NCBI GenBank assembly: GCA_030549175.1
Contig: JAUKUA010000005.1
Location: 3,162,001 to 3,226,000 of the forward strand
Source of the DNA: Lasiosphaeris hirsuta
Lineage: Eukaryota; Ascomycota; Sordariomycetes; Sordariales; Lasiosphaeriaceae
Direction of reading: 5' to 3'
Length of the DNA: 64,000 nt
The notes beneath the pieces were generated by a model that was given only the letters and a program-made list of their open reading frames with translations, searched no databases and was not told where the DNA came from. A program made the position numbers and the translations under genes. Positions 44,855 through 55,373 of the stretch are shown in pieces; within the stretch, counting starts at the first letter, position 1; every line of letters begins with the position of its first letter.

Positions 44855-47182
44855 ATGGCCGGCCGCTTTGTGCGCGCGTCGAAGTATCGTATGTCCCCTC
44901 CTGATTCCCCTCAATGCCCTGCGAGCTGCCTCAAAGGCCCATGCGACATTGTCGACAACCTTGATGCTAACCGGTCACCGCCCGGCAGGACATGTCTTCG
45001 GCAAGTCCACGCGAAGGGAATTCTGCTACGACAACCTCCACATCAGCCGCAATGCCTGGGATACCAACCTGATCAAGGTATGTTGTTGAACATGCGGCCT
45101 CGCCCGGCCGACTCCACCACTCTCAATTGTCCTCGACAGCCCCCCGCCTTCCTCGAGCCGCCCAGTGCTGATACTCACCCCGCAGGCCAACCCCGAGTAC
45201 CTCTCAGTCAATTGGGAGTCCGGCGGCGGCGGCGCGTTTGCCGTCATCCCCCTCAATGAGCGCGGAAAGCTACCCGACCAAATACCCTTGTTCCGTGGCC
45301 ATACTGCCACTGTGCTGGACACAGACTGGTGAGCGTTCCCTACGTCGCGTCGACCCCAGAGGTGCTTGCCCGCCTAACTCGCACCTAGGAATCCGTTCAA
45401 CGACCGCATCATCTCCTCCGCTTCCGACGATGGCAAGGTCTTCATCTGGCAGGTGCCCGAGGACTTCACCCTCTACACGGATGCCGAAGAGGTTCCCAGC
45501 GTCGCCCCCGTCAGCAGACTGACCGGTCACTCGAGGTAGGAAGTGCTCCGTCCAGCTTCCTCTTTCCTTACTGATCCGCTCGTCCCACAGAAAGGTCGGA
45601 CAGGTTCTCTTCAACCCCGCTGCCGAGAGCATCCTCGCATCAGCATCTGGTGATCTCACCATCAAGCTGTGGGATATCACTACAGGCCAGGCCGCCCTCT
45701 CCCTCAAGCATGCCGATATTGTGCAGAGTCTCTCGTGGAGCGCCAACGGTGCCCTTCTTGTTACCACCTCACGAGACAAGAAGCTGCGCGTTTGGGATGT
45801 TCGTCAGCAAACGCCTGCGCACGAATATCCGGGCCACGAGGGTGCAAAAAACAGTCGTGCCGTGTGGCTGGGCGAGCACAACCGTATTGCGACCACCGGA
45901 TTTTCTCGCATGAGCGAGAGGCAGCTTGCACTGTGGGAGCCAGGCAACAAAGACCCCATCGGAGGCTTCAACTCACTCGACTCTATCTCTGGCATCTGCA
46001 TGCCTTTCTGGGGTGGGTCTTCTTTTTTTTGCAAACAGCTGTTAATTTTGCGATAATAGTTGACTTGTGCAATGCAGACGACGGATCCAACTGCCTATAC
46101 CTTGCCGGAAAGGGGTAAGCCAATCACTCTACACTAGGTGATATCATATGCTGACTCTATTCTATAGCGATGGCAACATCCGATATTTCGAGTATGAGAA
46201 TGACAAGTTCGAGTTTCTCTCAGAGTACAAATCCGCCGATCCCCAGCGAGGTGTTGCATTCCTCCCCAGGCGCGGTATCAATGTAAGTTTTCACGCCAAC
46301 TCCAAACATGGCACTGTGCGGCATTGACAACATCAGGTTCACGAGAACGAGGTCATGAGAGGTTTCAAGACAATCAACGACAGCTACATTGAGCCGATCT
46401 CATTCACAGTTCCCCGCCGAGCCGAAACCTTCCAGTCCGATATCTTCCCTCCCGCCATCGGTCTGAAGCCCGCCTTTTCTGCCAAGGACTGGCTCGATGG
46501 CAAGACAGGTGTTCCGCCCAAGATAGACCTGGAGAGCGTTTATGAGGGCAATGCGCCTGTTGAAGTTCCTGCGGACTACAAGCCGTTTGTGGCGGCCCCC
46601 GCCCCGGTGCCGGCTGCTGCTCCTGCCCCCAAGAAGGAGCCAGAGCCGGCACCTATCGCCTACCGCGCCCCCCCTACTGTGACCGACCAAAAGGCGTCGA
46701 TTTCGTCCATGGCGAGCAAGTACCAGGACAACGAGGAGTCATCGGACGACGACGACGACGACGACGCCGAGACTTCAAGCTTTGAGGAGGTTGCTAGACC
46801 CACCCCACGAACTACCGCCCCGGTCCGGTCCGTGCCGAAGGCCGCCTCACCTGTCACAGCTAGTGCCCCTACTCTCACCAAGCCGCCCTCCCCGGTCAGG
46901 TCGCCTCAGGCCTCTCCTCCTATCACCCGCGCCACCCCCGCGGCTGCTCCGTCACCTTCGACTTCGGCCGATGCCCCCCTGCTCAAGGAAATCAAGTCGC
47001 TCCTCGAACACCAAAACAAGATCATCGGTGCGCAGAGCGACAAGATCTCGGCGCAGAGCGACATCATCAGCGTGCTGGCGGCCGAGGTCGAGACCCTCAA
47101 GAAGCGGGTTGGGCCAGGTTCGCAGGAGCAGAGCGAGCGCATTCGACAGCTAGAACTCGAGCTAGAGGAGGCTCGATCGTGA
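44855..47182 (+). CDS. crn1: Coronin, actin-binding WD40 protein
   Basis: Eight exons, 44855-44888, 44989-45077, 45186-45328, 45389-45535, 45591-46012, 46078-46114, 46168-46282 and 46337-47182, close to one frame of 610 aa. Coronin binds F-actin and regulates Arp2/3 and cofilin at cortical patches. The coronin N-terminus FVRASKYRHVFGKSTRREFCYDN is seen in part as RASKYRHVFGK; WD repeats follow (DWNPFNDRIISSASDD, LASASGDLTIKLWD, SRDKKLRVWD, NCLYLAGKGDGNIRYFEYE). Then come the conserved extension with AFSAKDWLDGKTGVPPKI, an unstructured P/A-rich linker with an acidic D-run, and a C-terminal coiled coil (about 545-605, LLKEIKSLLEHQNKIIGAQS onward) that should oligomerise. The 37-nt exon 6 is supported by frame and splice sites. 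Confidence 0.95.
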
Positions 47183-48144
47183 TTGATTGGTGGCGTACGG
47201 GCGTACCGTGAAGTTGCGATTGGAAAGGGGCTAACGACGATGGTCCCGTGGATAGTTCGGAGGGCTAACGACCGTGATGTTGCGGATGAACCTGGACCGA
47301 CGATGACGGGGATTTGTATGTGCCGTCTTGCGTTCGTACCAAAGGGTCCGTCATTTTTATGGACGGGGCCCGGGACTCTTCTTTCGGGTGACGTTTTTAC
47401 ATTTTGTTCAAAAGCACGCCGGATGGGAAAAGGGGTCTTGGGTCTTTGGCGTTCTCCTTAGGTTCACTGTTCAAGGCATAGTACACCCAAAATACCCAAT
47501 TGCGATCGACGAATCTCTGCTGTCTGTTATGCTGCAGGTACCCGCGCGGGACTAGACGAGGTTTCGATTTTTCGAGAGGATCGACTTCCCAACTTTTCCT
47601 CTAGGACTGATTTCTTTGTTTATGGTGATCTATGGGGAATGATAGGTCGACGGTGTTTGGCAAAGTTGCCGGATGCCTATCGTGTTATTGTCTTTGTCCC
47701 GAAATCCGCTTATACCTCTTTACATGGCTTGTTCTTTTGATACTATCATATGGGTAAGGCATACGATCTCTTGTGTTGTCATGGAGAAGGTTCTTTTGGC
47801 AAAGATGATATAGCATATGTATACCTTGTTTCTCTCACAAAGCCCTTCTTATTCTCTACACCGGAAAACCATACCACGAAGTGACAAAATACCAGTGCTG
47901 TTGCCCGCTGGTGTATAGAACAGTCCAGCCTTGTTCCTTGTCCGTTTCAAGAATCAAGGTGTGCTGTTCTTGAACACCGGGCTAGCTTATGGTATTTGCG
48001 TAGACCCGGGGAAGTTGATATTATCACCTTGCCCCCTACCTCCCCTTGAACATTTGTCTCCATCATCAGCTATCACAGCACCACCCGTCCATACTAACCT
48101 AGCCCCCTGAAAATCTTGGATACCATTACCAGTTGTTTTCCGAG
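47183..48144. other. Intergenic, about 1 kb
   Basis: Coronin 3' region and promoter of the next same-strand gene. No convincing frame or RNA. Confidence 0.6.
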
Positions 48145-49344
48145 ATGCCAGCCCCAACCTATTTCCTCCCCACCGTAGACGAGCCTCGAGCCTACCCCGT
48201 CCACCCCTGCATCGCGGCCCGGAGGGCCCTCTACACCCTGCCGCCCCCAGCCGCCACCCACGACGTCCACCACAACGCCGTCTCCCTGGACACGCAGCGC
48301 CGAGACGAGCCCAACGAGCCCTGGCCGGTGCGCGTCATCCGCGCTCGCTGGCGCCGCGACTACCGCACCTTCTTGCTCGTGCACGGCTTCCTCGACAAGT
48401 ACCGCTGCAAGCGCAGCATCGAGGTGCCCGTGCCCAACACGCTGACTTACCCGAACGTGGCCTCCTGGGAGGGCCGGACGGTGTTTTGGAGCGCGGCCGA
48501 GTGGCTCTGGGTGGCTGAGGATGAGGCGGAAAGAAAGTGGGAGTCGTTTTGGAACTGCCGGAGGGGGTTCTTGTGGAGGGGCCGGTATGATTCCGAGACG
48601 CAGTGGGAGTTTGAGAGGGACGGCTGTCTGCGGTGTAGCGTCAAGGGAGGCAGGTGCTCGAGCAAGGAGGGGTTGAAGGGCGTGTGGGAGCGCGAGCGGT
48701 GCGGCCGGTGCGAGCGCGCCGGGGCGCTGTCGTGCGTGCTCTGGCGGCCGTGGAGGTTTGACTACAAGAAGCAGGAGCGCGAGGATATCGTGGCCCTGGT
48801 CAAGAGGGGGATCTGCACGCAGGAGGATCTGGATGAATGTGATGAGGCGCGCAAGAAGTCGGCGCACATCCCCGGCTACTACGGGGATGGGCGCCCGACC
48901 AGCGCTGGGGTGAGCTATGCGCTGGTGGAAAAGGTCCCCGGGTGGCCCAAGTTCTGGGCTTGGGTGAGGAAGGAGGGAGTCAGCCCCGAGGAGGTCGAGA
49001 GGCTCGCTAGGGAGGCCATCCAAGGTGAGGAGAAACACTTTGGCGGGTTTCTGACGGTCGACGAGGGAGCACGCGACATGATGGCGATGCCTCGCTGGAG
49101 GGAGGAGAAATCTGAATTCGCGGGCGAGGCTCACTACGACGAGACGTGGAAGGGGCACTTGGACAGAGCCAGGGCTGCCAAGGAGATGAAGAGACTAAGG
49201 GAGGAGAAGCAGGAGGAGATTGAGGAGCAGGAGTTTCAAGAGAGACAACGTCAACGAGAGATTGACCGTGCTGCGTGGCTCGAGGAGTATCCCGACGATA
49301 GCAAACTCGATGGCTACTCCAAGCCGGACGCCTCGACGACATGA
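48145..49344 (+). CDS. Uncharacterised protein with an internal Zn2Cys6-like cysteine cluster
   Basis: A single exon of 399 aa, starting MPAPTYFLPTVDEPRAYPVHP. I do not recognise a named family. Cysteines at 161, 164, 171, 186, 189 and 197 follow C-x2-C-x6-C-x14-C-x2-C-x7-C, the spacing of a fungal Zn2Cys6 binuclear cluster, within DGCLRCSVKGGRCSSKEG and RCGRCERAGALSC. It lies mid-protein, after an aromatic/charged domain (VRVIRARWRRDYRTFLLVHG, WNCRRGFLWRGRYD), instead of at the N-terminus. The C-terminal third is a charged E/R-rich helix. It could be a DNA-binding or another zinc-structured protein. The ATG at 48145 is the first in frame. Its end faces the zeta-type kinase gene, 193 bp away. 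Confidence 0.8.
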   Translation: MPAPTYFLPTVDEPRAYPVHPCIAARRALYTLPPPAATHDVHHNAVSLDTQRRDEPNEPWPVRVIRARWRRDYRTFLLVHGFLDKYRCKRSIEVPVPNTLTYPNVASWEGRTVFWSAAEWLWVAEDEAERKWESFWNCRRGFLWRGRYDSETQWEFERDGCLRCSVKGGRCSSKEGLKGVWERERCGRCERAGALSCVLWRPWRFDYKKQEREDIVALVKRGICTQEDLDECDEARKKSAHIPGYYGDGRPTSAGVSYALVEKVPGWPKFWAWVRKEGVSPEEVERLAREAIQGEEKHFGGFLTVDEGARDMMAMPRWREEKSEFAGEAHYDETWKGHLDRARAAKEMKRLREEKQEEIEEQEFQERQRQREIDRAAWLEEYPDDSKLDGYSKPDASTT

Positions 49345-49411
49345 CGCCTCGCTCTTGCACATACCTAGCTAAGGCCGGATGCTAGGTAGTCCTACGGCGT
49401 TGCCCCATAGA

Positions 49412-49453
49412 TTTTTTTTTTCTTTTTTTCTTTTTTTCTTTTTTTTTCTTTTT
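49412..49453. repeat. T-rich low-complexity tract
   Basis: T7-T9 runs separated by single C over 42 bases, between the two convergent genes; it may contribute to the 3' end of the upstream gene. Confidence 0.9.
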
Positions 49454-49537
49454 GGTCATATACGGATAGACAATGCTCTATCTAGAATAGGTTGATATAT
49501 ATCCGCACTACATACTAAATACAAATCGTGATTTATG

Positions 49538-50497
49538 CTATTCTATGTCGTCTGGAATAAACTCTGTCGCCTGCAGCGGTTCAAGGGTAGGTAACTGGCC
49601 ATCATGCCCAACCCCCAACTTCTCGATCAGCCCCTCGATCTCCTGAATCTCAGCATCCACCTTGGGGTCCCGCAGTTTCCTCAGCTCCTCAACATCCTCC
49701 CTCGCCGTCCTCGCCTCCTCCTCCGACAAGGCCCTGGCCCTCTCCATCTCCAACGCCCTGAGCGCGCCAGCATCCCCCCGCCAGACCCTCCCATCCGCCC
49801 TCTCATTCTTATACACCAACATGTTATTTCTGCGCACCACAATCACGCTATCCGCCGCCGGCCCCTCATCGAGGAACCTCGCCGCATACTCCAGGCCGCG
49901 GTAGCTATCGTCGTGGACGGCTTGGGGCGTCAGCCGTAGCGGGAGGCCGCCGGAGCGGGCCTCGGGCGCGTTGCGATGGTAGCGCACGAGGATGCCCAGC
50001 CGGCTGAGGGCCTCGGGGACGGCGAGCACGGCGGCGCACACGGCATACCCGCCGGCGTGGAACACGTCGGCCAGGTGGCAGAAGTCGTCGGGGTGGCGGC
50101 AGGCCGACTCGACCAGCACGTCGAGGCGGTGCGCGACGGCGTAGGCGCACGCCATGGTCAGCCAGGCGCGGGCGTCCGGGCTTGCCAGCGCCGACGCGCG
50201 CTCGGGCGCGGCCGCCAGGCACGCCGCGTAGTGCGGGTGATACGTCTTGTACGTGTCGGCGATGAGGTGGGCGGGCGCGCGGCGGCGGCGCGCGGCGAGG
50301 GCGTCGCGCAGGGCGGGCGCCAGCCGGGTCTTGCCAGCGCCGGTCTGGCCGACGATGAGCACGGCCAGGGGCTGCTTGCCGTCGTGCTGGTGGTGGTGCG
50401 ACAGGTGGGGCGCGAGCTCGGCCGGGAGGATGGTACTGGTGAAGATGGCCTGACGGTCCGCGGCCGAGAGGCGCCAGGCGGGCGGGATGCTGGCCAT
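49538..50497 (-). CDS. Zeta-toxin-fold P-loop kinase (eukaryotic member)
   Basis: A single exon of 319 aa from the ATG at 50497 (MASIPPAWRLSAADRQAIF); an in-frame ATG at 50602 would add a H/P-rich stretch that looks like leader. The family signature is present: a WRLSAADRQ-type entry helix, Walker A GQTGAGKTRLAPAL, the acceptor region LIADTYKTYHPHY (D and the YHPHY replacing the bacterial FRRYHP), VESACRHPDDF for the VxE-xx-R block and ILVRYHR. A C-terminal helical E/R-rich region follows. Bacterial zeta enzymes phosphorylate UDP-N-acetylglucosamine; the role of fungal versions is unknown. No antitoxin-like gene is visible beside it, so a toxin-antitoxin module is not supported. Confidence 0.85.
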   Translation of the reverse strand: MASIPPAWRLSAADRQAIFTSTILPAELAPHLSHHHQHDGKQPLAVLIVGQTGAGKTRLAPALRDALAARRRRAPAHLIADTYKTYHPHYAACLAAAPERASALASPDARAWLTMACAYAVAHRLDVLVESACRHPDDFCHLADVFHAGGYAVCAAVLAVPEALSRLGILVRYHRNAPEARSGGLPLRLTPQAVHDDSYRGLEYAARFLDEGPAADSVIVVRRNNMLVYKNERADGRVWRGDAGALRALEMERARALSEEEARTAREDVEELRKLRDPKVDAEIQEIEGLIEKLGVGHDGQLPTLEPLQATEFIPDDIE

Positions 50498-52276
50498 CTT
50501 TGGGGTGGCTTGTGAGTTTGGGCCTGTTGTACGCTCGGGATGAGGCATCCGGTAGATGTGGTGATGTGGTGATGGGTTATAAGATGCGCACATATACCGC
50601 ACTCAATGAAAGGCAAACGAAACAAATAACCGACTTGAATAATATTCATAAGAGCGCCCTATTGACATGAAGTCCATTACCTGTGGGATTGCCGTTTTGG
50701 AGCGTTTGGGGATGAGGCAGTTAGTTAGTGCCTCTCACAAACTAGAGCAGGGCAGGATGGGTCGTTGTGAGATGGAACCGACCGAGTCTTTGGGGAAGCG
50801 CGAATAGGCAACTATGCATCCCTTACTTACCTCGGTGAGAGCCGCAGCCATCATCGCTATTCATACACAGCACACTCCCTCTCAGCTTTTCTCCCACCAC
50901 CTCATTTTCCCTTGTTTGTATGGTTACAGCCCTTGTAACCAATACAGCTAGCTCACCCTCGCGTCACAACTTCATGAACCCCCTCTCAGAAGCGCAAGCT
51001 AGGCGCAGACCCAGTCCTACCACAAGCAACCTTTGCTGGCGCTACATCGGTCAACACCAAGAACGGTAACTTGCTGCTCGGTACAGGTGTATCTGCAGCG
51101 AACTATTGACAAACATCGAGTATCAGGACCACTAACACAAACCCAATCACTTAGTGACACATCACTAAATCGGCAGAGCAACAGGTCTCCCTCCGGATAC
51201 TACACAACACCACGCAACACATCACAGCACATCACAGCACATCACAGCACATCACAGCACATCACGGTACCACATTAGCGGATTGGTAGTCTTGATTCTC
51301 CTAGCTAGTACGTAAAGTATGGTTGGCTAAGCCACTTCCCGATAAAATACCCATCATCCCTCCCGTATCCCGTTCCCATTGAGACAATCTAGCTTATACA
51401 CGCTTACCGAGATCCCAATCCAAACCAACCGTGAGCGAATCCAGCCACACCAACCAAACTGCCCAGGAGTCAAAGACTTGCCAACCCCTCCGCCACCTAG
51501 TAAGGCTGACAACCAAAAACTTTGGAAAAGCCAGATCACCTGCCAAACCATGCAAGTGCACAATAACCGTATGTGTGTGGCCCGAGGACCTAGCCTAGTT
51601 CACGCACGAGGCCAGCCGTACCGCTGTCACCCAAACGAAAGAGACAAGGAAAAAAACGTACAAACTTTCACACAAGGGTATTTGGCATAACGAATTGGAT
51701 TCCGTTCGCCCCCCGTTTCTCGGTTTCCATTCTTCGTGTACCGGGGGGAACCATAAAACTATGCGATTCCAAAAGACCCTGAGAGCCAGGGGGTCCGACT
51801 CCTGGAAGAACACCCCTCGTAAAAGCCGAACGCCGAACAGAAGACAGAGAGTCGGGGTTGGATATCGTGAGCCTCGACACCCGGAGCCCCAAGCCATCCA
51901 AGACCATTGTACCAGCCAACCTGCCTAGCCCTAAACGCCAGAGTCCGAGAGCCAAGTCGTCACTGGGCCGACCAAACTTTCCGCATGACGAGCAATGCTG
52001 ATGCCAGTGAGGCACCGCTGCCAGATGCTGCATGAAAACGAATAAAAGTATTAAAGGAAAAAGAGACAGCCGCCAACTCCGATGAATGAATTTGCCGTCC
52101 TCGCACAATAATTGAAATAACGTAAAATTACTCCCGCCGACCAGGGCAAGAGTTCCGGGTCCGCTCCAAACACATGGGGAGGTAGGCGGGACTGAAATGG
52201 TAGCCGTGGGGCTCGAGCTTCTCAAGAGCTCTGATATCTTTCATCAGTTGTTCGTCAATCATCAAATCCAACCCAA
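50498..52276. other. Intergenic, 1.8 kb, with a decamer repeat
   Basis: Both neighbours are on the minus strand, so the zeta-type kinase promoter and the ATG1 3' UTR lie here. The decamer array at 51216-51266 is the only structure seen. A 185-codon frame at 51668-52225 (-) directly past the ATG1 stop has no domain and is not accepted. Confidence 0.6.
51216..51266. repeat. Tandem decamer repeat (ATCACAGCAC, about 4.6 copies)
   Basis: Four exact copies of the 10-mer ATCACAGCAC run from 51221 to 51260, with partial copies on each side. It is a simple minisatellite in noncoding DNA upstream of the zeta-type kinase gene. Confidence 0.9.
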
Positions 52277-52345
52277 TCAGGAGATCGGGACGCTCCGGGG
52301 CGTGATATCGCCGCTACGTCGTCGCATCATGTTATGTTGCTGAGC

Positions 52346-52382
<37 letters not shown>

Positions 52383-55373
52383 GCTTTTGAGGCCCGAGCA
52401 ATCATTTGCAGCTTTTTGCGGACTGTTGCCAGTCTGCCGGTGACCATTTGAATCACTGCCGCAGAGTTAGTGGGTGGCATCAGGGGAAGGAGTGGTGCAC
52501 GACTCATACCTTTCTGCACAGATTGCTGGTCGTCGCTGTTCATCTCACCAGTGATTTCTTCGCGAACAGCGACGGTTTTATCATCTTTTGACGCTCCCGA
52601 CACCCTGCGTTTCGGAAGATGGTCGTCATCCTGATCGATCACAGCCTCCAGCATTCGGATGGCTGTCACATAAGAAATCTCGCAGCCAGCAAGATCCTCG
52701 TTAGCAATCTCATTGATGGCAGCGGCGCGGCTCATATCGAGAGCACGGTCGTACATGAGCTTCTCGGCGCTGATGCCAATCGTCAGGAAGACACCATCGG
52801 CGCTCGAGCTGCTCACCGAGGCCACTTCGTGAGGGTGGTTGTTCGGATGGCTGGGATGGTCCTCGGGCAGCTGCTTCTGTGCTTCGATCAATTTTAGACG
52901 GACAATCTCCGCCTTCTCCAAGACCTCGTTAAAACGAGACCGAATCCACTGAACGGCAGAGTTGATCCTCATGGCCAACGCTTGCGTGTTGGATGCGTCT
53001 CGGGCAGCTGAGTGAACGCTGCCGCCAGATTCCGGGCGAGACTTTCTCGACCACCACAAACTGGCGATATCCATCGACTTGGCAAGGAGGGACAGTGCCT
53101 TTACATATAGAACCAAGGCTTCCTCTGATAAAGATACGATGGCTTCGACGGTGAGCCCCTCGTCTTCCTCGGCGGACATCTTATCAACCGGAACGCCGCA
53201 AAGACCGTGGTCCATTGATGGGGCTAGAGGAATGAGTTGCTTGTACTTCACCTCGGCGAAGCCATACACGACGTCACTCCGTGTTGCATAGTCTTCGATG
53301 CACTGAGCCACCCGCGAGTCCTCATCGACGGGAGCACCTGACTTCCCATCCGCAATCAGACCGACTGGTGCCGGGGGGTGGGATAAGTCGGGAATGGGTT
53401 GTAAATATGAGGTGGGGACTGGCCCTTCCCGATGATATGCGGTGCATACTTAAAGCCAAATAACCTGAGACTGGCATCTTGGATAGCCTTGGAAATGACG
53501 GAAGTCGCTCCAGGGCTGCTGGACAAGGGCTTGCTGTCGTACGAGCCTTGACGATAAGAATCATTTCGGCTTTGCGTCGTGAGCTGCAGGTTCCGAGTGG
53601 GTACGCTCGAAGCTTGGCTGCCCGCTGAAGTAGCGGGCTGTGTGGAGCGTCTGGCGATCTGGCCCGGCTTTGGGGACTGAGGTTGTTGCGGGTACATGGA
53701 CATTTGATCGGCAAGCGCATTAACCTCCAGATGCTTCTTGTCAACGACAACGTAGTCACGCTCAAATGCGACATCTTGAGCAGCTTGGGCGGCTCTCTCC
53801 GCCTCGCTGATCCTCCCGCCCGTGGCTTTTTGCTTTACCCTGTCGCCCAATACCGACGACGATGGGGTTTCAGCGTATGAACTTCGCCGGCCGCCATATG
53901 AGGTTTGTTGGGCTGGCGCAGAAGCCGGTAGGACAGGCCGGCGAATTCCGAGTCCTTCGGCGGCCTCTTGACGGGGAGAATAACTCAGCCGGGAGCCGGG
54001 CACGTGTACCTGCTCCAAGGGGTTTGGCTTGGGCTCAACCGGTGTCGCTAACGGGGAGGGTCGTCGTGTCGGTTTTGGCGAAGAAGGAGTGCCAATATCA
54101 CGATAATCACGAGGATCACGGCCCCCCTCTTGGTCTCTGATATACCGCTGAACCGATGGTCTGCGCGATATCCCTGATGAGTCGTCGGTCTTAACAGAAG
54201 TTCTGATCTCCCTCGATGACCTACGCTCGGTTTTGGGAATGTCGTCTTCGACCAGACCAGGAATGGGACCAGTGATGACAGGGTGGTTGAAGAAGCTCTC
54301 AAAGGTCATTCGTTCCACCGGGTTTCGCTTCAGCAGAGCTCGGATCAAGTGCTTCATGTCGGAACTGACGACGGCTTCCCGGGTAAATCTTATTGAATCC
54401 TCGGCAGCCTCGATCCTCCTAAGAAGTTCCACATGATTACCGGCTCGAAATGGCGGCTTTCCCGTCACCATCTCATACAAAACCGTACCCACGGACCACA
54501 AATCAGCTTTTGCGTCGTATCGTTCGTACCGTAGGATTTCGGGAGCCATGTAGAGCGGGGACCCGCACAACGTCTCGGCGAGTGATGTTGATGGCAGCAC
54601 CCGTGCGAATCCAAAATCTGCCAGCTTGAGCATAGGGAGTGATGGAAGGCCGGCAGCGGGTATAAGAGAGTCGCGACTAGCGCTCAGTATCTGCTTCGCT
54701 GTCTTGTTGACCTCCCTCCACTGTGGCGAGGGGAGCAACAATAGATTTTGTGGTTTGACGTCCCGATGGACAAAGTTACCCTCGCGCAAGAACTTAAGGG
54801 CGCTGGCAAGCTGTTTCAAAAAGTGGCGGGTAACGACCTCATTCAAGCCAGAGTTGGGTACGATCGGATACTTGCGCGCGATGTCGTGAGTGGCTGGATT
54901 TGTTATCAGTCTATCCCGTTTCTTTATAAACAACGACAGATCGCCCAGCTCGCAGTATTCCATGATGAGGTTGATATGCGTGCCTGACTCTACGCAGTCA
55001 TGGAGGGCCACAATGTGAGGATGCCGAAGCGTCTTGAGGATCTTGATTTCCCCATACAGGTTCTCCTTTAGCTTCTTGTTGAGACGGGCAAGCTCAACGG
55101 ATTTGATGGCGACCAAAGCACCAGTTTCCTGCGACGAGCATCCGTGTTAGCTATGCTCTTGCGGCGACAAGTGGAGGCACAACAACCGACGGCTGCTGCT
55201 CCGTTCTGAGTTCGGATGAGAGCTCTGCCACGACTGTTACTAACCTTATGCCGGCCCGAGTACACCTGAGCGAAGCTCCCCTTTCCGATCTCTTGATCTA
55301 TAGTGAACTGTCCGACGGAATCGCTTCCAGGCTTTGCCTGCCTCGATGAGGAGGCGGCTGTTCGGTGAGCCAT
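52277..55373 (-). CDS. atg1: Autophagy-initiating serine/threonine kinase Atg1, frameshifted in this sequence
   Basis: Exons on the minus strand: 55373-55245, 55128-52510 and 52455-52277. Atg1 starts autophagosome formation with Atg13/Atg17 at the phagophore site. The kinase domain has the loop [12 protein letters not shown], lysine in [26 protein letters not shown] and [18 protein letters not shown]; a serine-rich linker and the C-terminal EAT/MIT domain follow (starting [17 protein letters not shown]). The two halves are in different frames, offset at a G6 run (53373-53378, C6 on the coding strand) in the conserved NPFPTYPT...[10 protein letters not shown] region; one more C gives a continuous 975-aa product, as in related fungi. 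The C-terminus carries a polyQ tract of about 11 Q (CTG repeats 52351-52381). Confidence 0.93.

Noticed and set aside
48094..49158. 354-codon open frame antisense to the Zn2Cys6-like gene
   Set aside because: Proline/leucine/alanine-rich shadow of a GC-biased single-exon gene, with no recognisable motif.
51216..51266. CRISPR-like array
   Set aside because: Ten-base units with no spacers, in a eukaryotic genome; a simple minisatellite.
53361..53450. An intron GTATGC...CAG across the ATG1 frame break
   Set aside because: The splice leaves the wrong phase for the downstream EAT-domain frame and would delete residues conserved in Atg1.
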